DNA from: Lucinisca nassula
Taxonomy: Eukaryota > Mollusca > Bivalvia > Lucinida > Lucinidae
Assembly: GCA_963580285.1 (NCBI GenBank)
Contig: OY757021.1
Location: forward strand, 99,500,149-99,564,148
Reading direction: 5' to 3'
Length of the DNA: 64,000 bases
Shown here: positions 59,320 to 64,000 of the stretch, one piece after another
How positions within the stretch are numbered: the stretch's first letter is position 1
How the letters are laid out: each line of letters opens with the position of its first letter
The notes under the pieces: generated by a model
What the model saw: the letters and a program-made list of their open reading frames with translations, nothing else
Told to the model about the DNA's origin: nothing
Database searches by the model: none
Made by a program: the position numbers and the translations under genes

Positions 59320-59450
59320 ACTTGTAGTAAGTTTGCAAAAGTTTCTGCAGAAATAAGAAAAATACGGTTTACCCTGAAAACCATAGTTTTACTACATAAA
59401 AGTGAGGTTCAAGGGCGGTAAGAATTATACAGACGTGTTTTCGTGATGAA
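59320..59450 (-). repeat. MITE fragment, ACGAAAACAC family
   Basis: Inverse copy with TGCAGAAATAAGAAAAATAC, CTACATAAAAGTGAGGTTCA and the GACGTGTTTTCGTGATG end. Confidence 0.6.
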
Positions 59451-59457
59451 TTTCAAG

Positions 59458-60230
59458 CAAACTTCATAAGAATGTTGCTTTGGTGACCATCTTCAAAAAT
59501 AGCTACGCTACTCGCCTTGTAAACCAGGGGTCGCAGGATCGTTCCCGGGCTTCTCCAGACTTTCGGATGCGTCTTGAAACCGAGGTCCCGTCTCCGTATG
59601 ACCTTAGCTGTTAGACGTAAAACTCAAACACTCACTCACTCCAATAAGCCAGAGCTAAACAACGACAAGTTTTCCTATACCTTTAGGTCAATTTAATCCA
59701 AACATCAAAGGAATGTTGCCCAGGGTCCCTTTACGCAACTAGCTGAAACGGTTTCGCTCTGATGAACAAAAACGCCACCAGAGCTGAAATTAGAAAAGAA
59801 CGTCAACAATTTGCTTTAAATGCCAACTCCTCCTAAATTCTTCGGCCATTTAGAATCATACTTCATAGAAATGTTGCTTTGGTTACCCTCTACCAAAACA
59901 GCTAAACTCATTTTGCTCCGATAAACAAAATAGGCGCAAGAGCTTATATAAACGACAACTCCTCCTTAACCCTATGGCCAATTCAATCAAACTTCACAAG
60001 AGTATTGCTTAGGTGACCTTCCACCAAACGAGAGTCACCAGACCTAAAATATGTGAAAAAAGTCAAACATTTGCTTCACATGCCAACTCCTCCTAAACAC
60101 TTCATAGAATTGTTGCTTAGATGACCCTCTGCCAATCGTTCCGTTCCAATAAATATGATGGCCACCAGAGCTAAAATTAGAAACAAAATCTTTAAACAGC
60201 AAAAATTGCTCCTACAACTTTTCAATAGGG
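59458..60230 (+). repeat. Degenerate tandem array (CTTCATAAGAATGTTGC units)
   Basis: About five units of roughly 150 bp share CTTCATAGAAATGTTGCTTT, GGTGACCNTC-like, CACCAGAGCTAAAAT and AACTCCTCCT segments. The first is split by an inverted SINE B copy. Confidence 0.65.
59525..59641 (-). repeat. SINE family B copy, antisense
   Basis: CAGGATCGTTCCCGGGCTTC, CAGACTTTCGGATGCG and GTATGACCTTAGCTGTTAGA to ACTCACTCAC. Confidence 0.75.
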
Positions 60231-60306
60231 AACAGGTAAACTATGCATTTTTTTTTCAAAATCTATTGTGGTCTTTCACATGAGGGTAGGTACAAAATGG
60301 CTGCCT

Positions 60307-60606
60307 ATGATTTGTTTGATTTGAGGTTTAACGTCCACGCCAACACTATTTAGGTCATTTTGGAGACGTTGCTTCCAATTTTGTGGGACCTTTACCCAAC
60401 ATTGAGATGAAATGGCATCTCAATCCCTGCCGCCCAATGAAACCAATAGGGTTTATAAGCATGGACGGGTGGACTCGCAGCAGTTTTCACGGGCAGGCTT
60501 AGACCTTCTAAGCGGATTACCAGTACTAATGTGCGGTCGGTATCAGCTCTGCGTGGAAGCATCGTGCAGCCCAATCTATTTCTCCAAGCCCCGATGGGCG
60601 GGGGCG
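60307..60606 (+). repeat. SINE family A copy
   Basis: Near full-length: GATTTGTTTGATTTGAGGTT, GTGGGACCTTTACCCAACA, TACCAGTACTAATGTGCGGT and the CGATGGGCGGGGGCG end. Confidence 0.8.
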
Positions 60607-61589
60607 AATGGCTGCCTATGAATTCCAGTGCTCAAGGTCATTCGAAGACCTTGGTCCTAGGTCCAAGGTCATTTGGATTGGAGGTCCCTCCAAATTTCAA
60701 AGAGCACCTAACAACGAGACAATTAAGGCCAGGCCACATGAACAAGATGGCCCCCATGTTCATATATGGCAAAACATGTAACCGACCAATGTTGATTGAG
60801 TGCAACCGGATTTAATGAATAATGACACCAGCTGAACTTGAACAATTTTCCGACAAAGTCAGATTTGGTCCCTTAGGCTTTAACCCTTATCTTGCTGAAT
60901 ATTCATTTAAGCCACACCCATTCCTGTCTATCAACCAATCAAATCACTTGATGTAATTTATTGTTACAAATTCATAAACTGAATGCCAAACAGTGTATAT
61001 CCTGATCAGATGGCTTCTTCAGAAGCCATCTGATCTGGATCTACACTGTTTTCAAAGATAGGGGTTGTCGTGAACAGCAAGATAAGGGTTAACTGGGAAA
61101 ATGGTCCAGCTTTGAAACTTAGTAATTAACTAAAGTTGACTAAATACAACCAAAGTTTCAGTAATTGCCATAGGCTGACCATGACCTATATTTGGACAAG
61201 GTCAAATTTGGTCCCTAAGGCCTTTAAAAGGGAAACGAGTTAACATGCATTTTTCGAAAACGGTTGTGATTAGGAAATGAGAGTAGGTACTTTATGAATG
61301 TTTGTGAATGCTATCAAATGCGACCTAGGCTCCAGGTGCCCAGCAACTTTCTAAAGTACATGTTCTCTGAAACTGCTAAAGACAATTTCAATTTATGCAG
61401 CTGCCTTGCGATCAATGAACAAAAGTTTGTTCAACTGGTCAAGGTCATATGACCAAAATGGCTGCCATGACCAAGTGTAATGATAAAAGAAAAATTCTCT
61501 TCAGAACCCCACGGCCGATTGCTTGAATCTTCGTGTGCAGCTCCAAGGTGACCGATTGTTGCATTTGTTTGTTTATAAAATAGCACATC
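60607..61589. other. Non-coding with one palindromic element
   Basis: At 60985-61055 GCCAAACAGTGTATATCCTG and its inverse flank GATGGCTTCTTCAGAAGCCATC. Otherwise AT-rich spacer with no gene seen. Confidence 0.5.
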
Positions 61590-62640
61590 ATGCTGGTCCT
61601 AAATCGCTCACCTGGGCTAACAGGCTCAAAGTTTCAGGAAGTTCGAATCTATACTGAAAGATTTATGGTGATGACAAGATGAAAACAGGCATTTTCAGCA
61701 TTCAAGGGGATGTTTTGTTTGTTTGTATTGGAGTTTAACGGCCCAGTCAACACTAGTTAGGTCATTTTGAGCAGGCCAGTTTACCCATCCACACTTTGCC
61801 TGGGAAGACTTTTACCTACGAGGTTAACCAGGACACTGAACATTCTTTCGCCAGAAAATTACAACTGCCCTTCTTGGACCAGCGGAAGGGAGAGAATGAC
61901 CGTAGAAAAGATCTTCACAAAAGAATGTTGCCGACCCCGTTTTGAATCGAACTCGCAATCTCCTGATCACCAGTCAGACGCGCATCCGACTGAGCTACCG
62001 AGGCCGGCATTCACGGGGATGCAACACTATGAGAGATAGGCAAACTTCACCAGTTTTCAAACGCATCCTAACTTTCATTCACGACCTCTTTATTTGCAAG
62101 TTTCAGGAAAATTCGAAAACTAAAGGATTTATGGTGATAACAAGGAAAAATAGGCGTATTCGGCAAAAAATGGGACTTTACTGTATGAGTTACGTGCCTA
62201 CAATGTCAGTTTGCAAACTCAATAGTTTTAATCCATAACTTACATATATGTAAGTTTCAGGAAGATCCGTTCAAAACTTAGGGATTAATGATGATGACAA
62301 TGTAAAAAATGGGCATTTTCAGCAATCAAAGGGGCATAACTCTATGATAAATAGGCCGACCTTTCCAGTTTTTGAACTCATCCCAGCTTTTATCCCTGAT
62401 TTACTTGTTTGTAAGTTTCTAGAAGATACGACCACAACTGGCTACGCTGATGACAATTTCAAAAACAGGCATTTTCTGCATTCAAAGGGGCGTAACTCTA
62501 TGGTTAAAAGGTTGACATCATCTGTTTCCGAACTCAATCGCGGTTGTATCCCTGCCTTACTTACGTGTCAGTTTCAAGAAGATCCGATAATCAAAACACT
62601 GAGAGTACTGGTGGGTCGATGGTCTCTGGGTGTAGTTAGG
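61590..62640 (+). repeat. Degenerate tandem array interrupted by a SINE
   Basis: Units of roughly 190-200 bp share AAGTTTCAGGAAG, GGTGATGACAAGATGAAAAC, GGCATTTTCAGCATTCAA and GGGGCATAACTCTATGATAA. The SINE at 61712-62009 splits the second unit. Open frames are not genes. Confidence 0.65.
61712..62009 (-). repeat. tRNA-derived SINE, antisense
   Basis: The 5' head at 62009 reads GGCCTCGGTAGCTCAGTCGG and GCGAGTTCGATTC, good A and B boxes. The body ends at a SINE-A-like terminus (GTTTGTATTGGAGTTTAACG) at 61712, so its tail is shared with family A. Confidence 0.65.
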
Positions 62641-63865
62641 AAAAATGGGCCTGAGCGTGGACTGTTTGGTTTAACCCTTAAACTCCTTTACTGAAAGCAA
62701 ACCGTGTAGACCCTGATCAGACGCTGCCTTTTTCGGCGCCTGACCCTTAAATTTCTATACTCTAAGCAAGCAGTGAAGACCCTGATCAGACGCCGCGTTC
62801 TGCGGCGTCTGATCTGGGTCTACACTGTTTGCCTAGCCCAACCCATGATTCCAGCCCATATTTTACAGTTAACCTTTTCACGTAAACACGCTAACCTCTC
62901 TGCGATAAAATTTTATAAATAATCTGCGTGGATTCCTACAAATCAGTGATAGTCACGTGGACTCCAGCACTAATAGAGGTTTTGTCTTTTATACCTTTGG
63001 GTCGATTGATAAACAATCGATCCAAAAACTGAAGCGGCTACAGTGATGACAAGGACAAAGGTAAGCAATTTCTGCAATCAAGGGGGACGTAACCCTATGA
63101 TAGATAAATAAGGACAAGGACTGCGGCGTCTGATCTGGACCTTCACTGTTTACCAATTACTCGTTTTGGGGTTTCTGGTACCAAATGGTTTTAAATTTTA
63201 ACTAATAAGCCAACTTTCTTTCAAAAATCAAGAGTGAATATTTGTTGTGCTTGTCATAAATTATAAAATTCCAAAACGTGTTTGTATTTTAAAATTTGAG
63301 TGCAAAACAAAAAGTCAGTTAACGCTTTGCAATCTGGACAATCGCAGCAGACGACATTTTGAAATATTTTCCTAATTTCGTAAAAAACATGATTTGATAT
63401 CTCATGCAAATTGTCTCCTAATGCAAATTTGCTTTACATGTTCAGTCCTGTTTTTCTTGGAAAAAAAAATAAGAAAAATATCAACAATTTGTCGTCTGCT
63501 GAATCATTTGTAGAGAGTGCATAAGGCTAAGCATGAGACCAGTTGGACCCGAGTTGTTTGTATCGTATGAGCCCCGCCAAGCGAATTTGAGTCTTCGAGC
63601 ATTCCGTCATGACAAATTTTAACTGCGCATGCCAAGCCATTCAGAGGGGCCAGGGATATGGCTTTCTGTCTGAAGGTTCCTCTTGATTTACTGCTTGTAT
63701 GAGCGAGCAGCGAAGGTTCTGGCGAGACTGCGCGGATGCACAGGCTCGCCTGAACCTTCTCTGCTCGCATAGGCGATAAGAACCAAAATCGCTTGACGGG
63801 GCCCGTATAGGAAACACAAACAGGTAAAGTGTGTGTTTGAGTTTTACGTCTCAGTCCGTGAAATG
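62641..63865. other. Non-coding with palindromic elements
   Basis: Two adjacent copies of the GACGCCGC palindrome (62697-62752, imperfect; 62766-62832, GATCAGACGCCGCGTTCTGC with inverse) and a half copy at 63121-63155. A long imperfect hairpin lies at 63695-63778 (GAGCGAGCAGCGAAGGTTCT facing its inverse). No gene recognised. Confidence 0.55.
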
Positions 63866-64000
63866 AAGACCCCCCTACGTGATATAGAGAAAACTGGGGT
63901 TTACGGGGGTAAACATTATTTTCCTTATTTCTGCTCCAAGACATAGGTTGTGGGTACTCGTTAGAGCCGCCTCAATGAGGCGGTTCTAACGAGCACCACA
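63866..64000. repeat. ACTCGTTAGAACC-family MITE, running off the window
   Basis: GGGGTTTACGGGGGTAAACA, CTTATTTCTGCTCCAAGACA and the hairpin GTGGGTACTCGTTAGAGCCG with inverse TGAGGCGGTTCTAACGAGCA at the very end. Confidence 0.65.

Noticed and set aside
63504..63944. 146-codon minus frame
   Set aside because: It crosses a hairpin and SINE-like sequence, and no conserved motif is visible.

Overview
The window is repeat-dense, intron-rich-style animal DNA, most likely from a bivalve mollusc. I infer this from the many tRNA-like SINE heads, (GT)n and (GA)n microsatellites, dispersed short palindromic elements and degenerate tandem arrays of the kind found in bivalve genomes. I recognise no conserved host protein-coding gene. 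Almost every convincing coding region belongs to a mobile element.

The centrepiece is a Maverick/Polinton, a virus-like self-synthesising DNA transposon, at 35017-55983 (20,967 bp). It has 568-bp terminal inverted repeats that are nearly identical, and a perfect 6-bp target duplication, AACGGG. Reading rightward it carries protein-primed DNA polymerase B, a packaging ATPase, two related glycine-rich basic proteins, a conserved Polinton protein, an integrase with a chromodomain, a small membrane protein, a minor capsid (penton-type) gene, a basic adenovirus-pVI/pX-like protein, the double-jelly-roll major capsid protein, a Cys/His protein and an adenain-type protease. A leftward block holds a two-zinc-knuckle protein and three proteins I do not recognise, two of which look like tandem paralogues. 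At the left end four small accessory genes and a tRNA-Ile-like gene lie next to the terminal repeat.

The most unusual signal is at those four accessory genes. Each is followed, about 27-32 nt after its stop codon, by a sequence matching the 3' stem-loop of replication-dependent histone mRNAs (for example GGCCCTTTTCAGGGCC). Three of the four also have a clear purine-rich downstream element. Two intergenic cassettes are duplicated, with CCAAT boxes, an exactly conserved 32-nt block, and a shared AAAGTAGGTCAATCC motif 10-12 nt before a TATA box. This suggests that part of the Polinton is expressed through the host S-phase histone mRNA pathway.

The Polinton is nested reciprocally with a Penelope-like retroelement family. 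It sits inside one old copy (33.9-35.0 kb and 56.0-57.1 kb), and a second copy (about 48.85-51.25 kb) has inserted into the Polinton's minor capsid gene and broken it.

Around the Polinton, 0-10 kb holds SINEs, an 80-bp tandem array, a LINE 3' fragment and two larger tandem-repeat elements. 10.9-16.4 kb holds a LINE reverse transcriptase fragment and a long inverted repeat (about 750-bp arms) enclosing a mariner. 17.7-23.0 kb holds a decayed Ngaro/DIRS-like retrotransposon with Gag, RT, RNase H and an SGNH-hydrolase relic, its gag split by a hAT-type MITE. 24-33 kb holds duplicated segments, MITEs, microsatellites and several tRNA-like SINE heads. 57-64 kb holds SINEs, a 1-kb hierarchical foldback element and tandem arrays.
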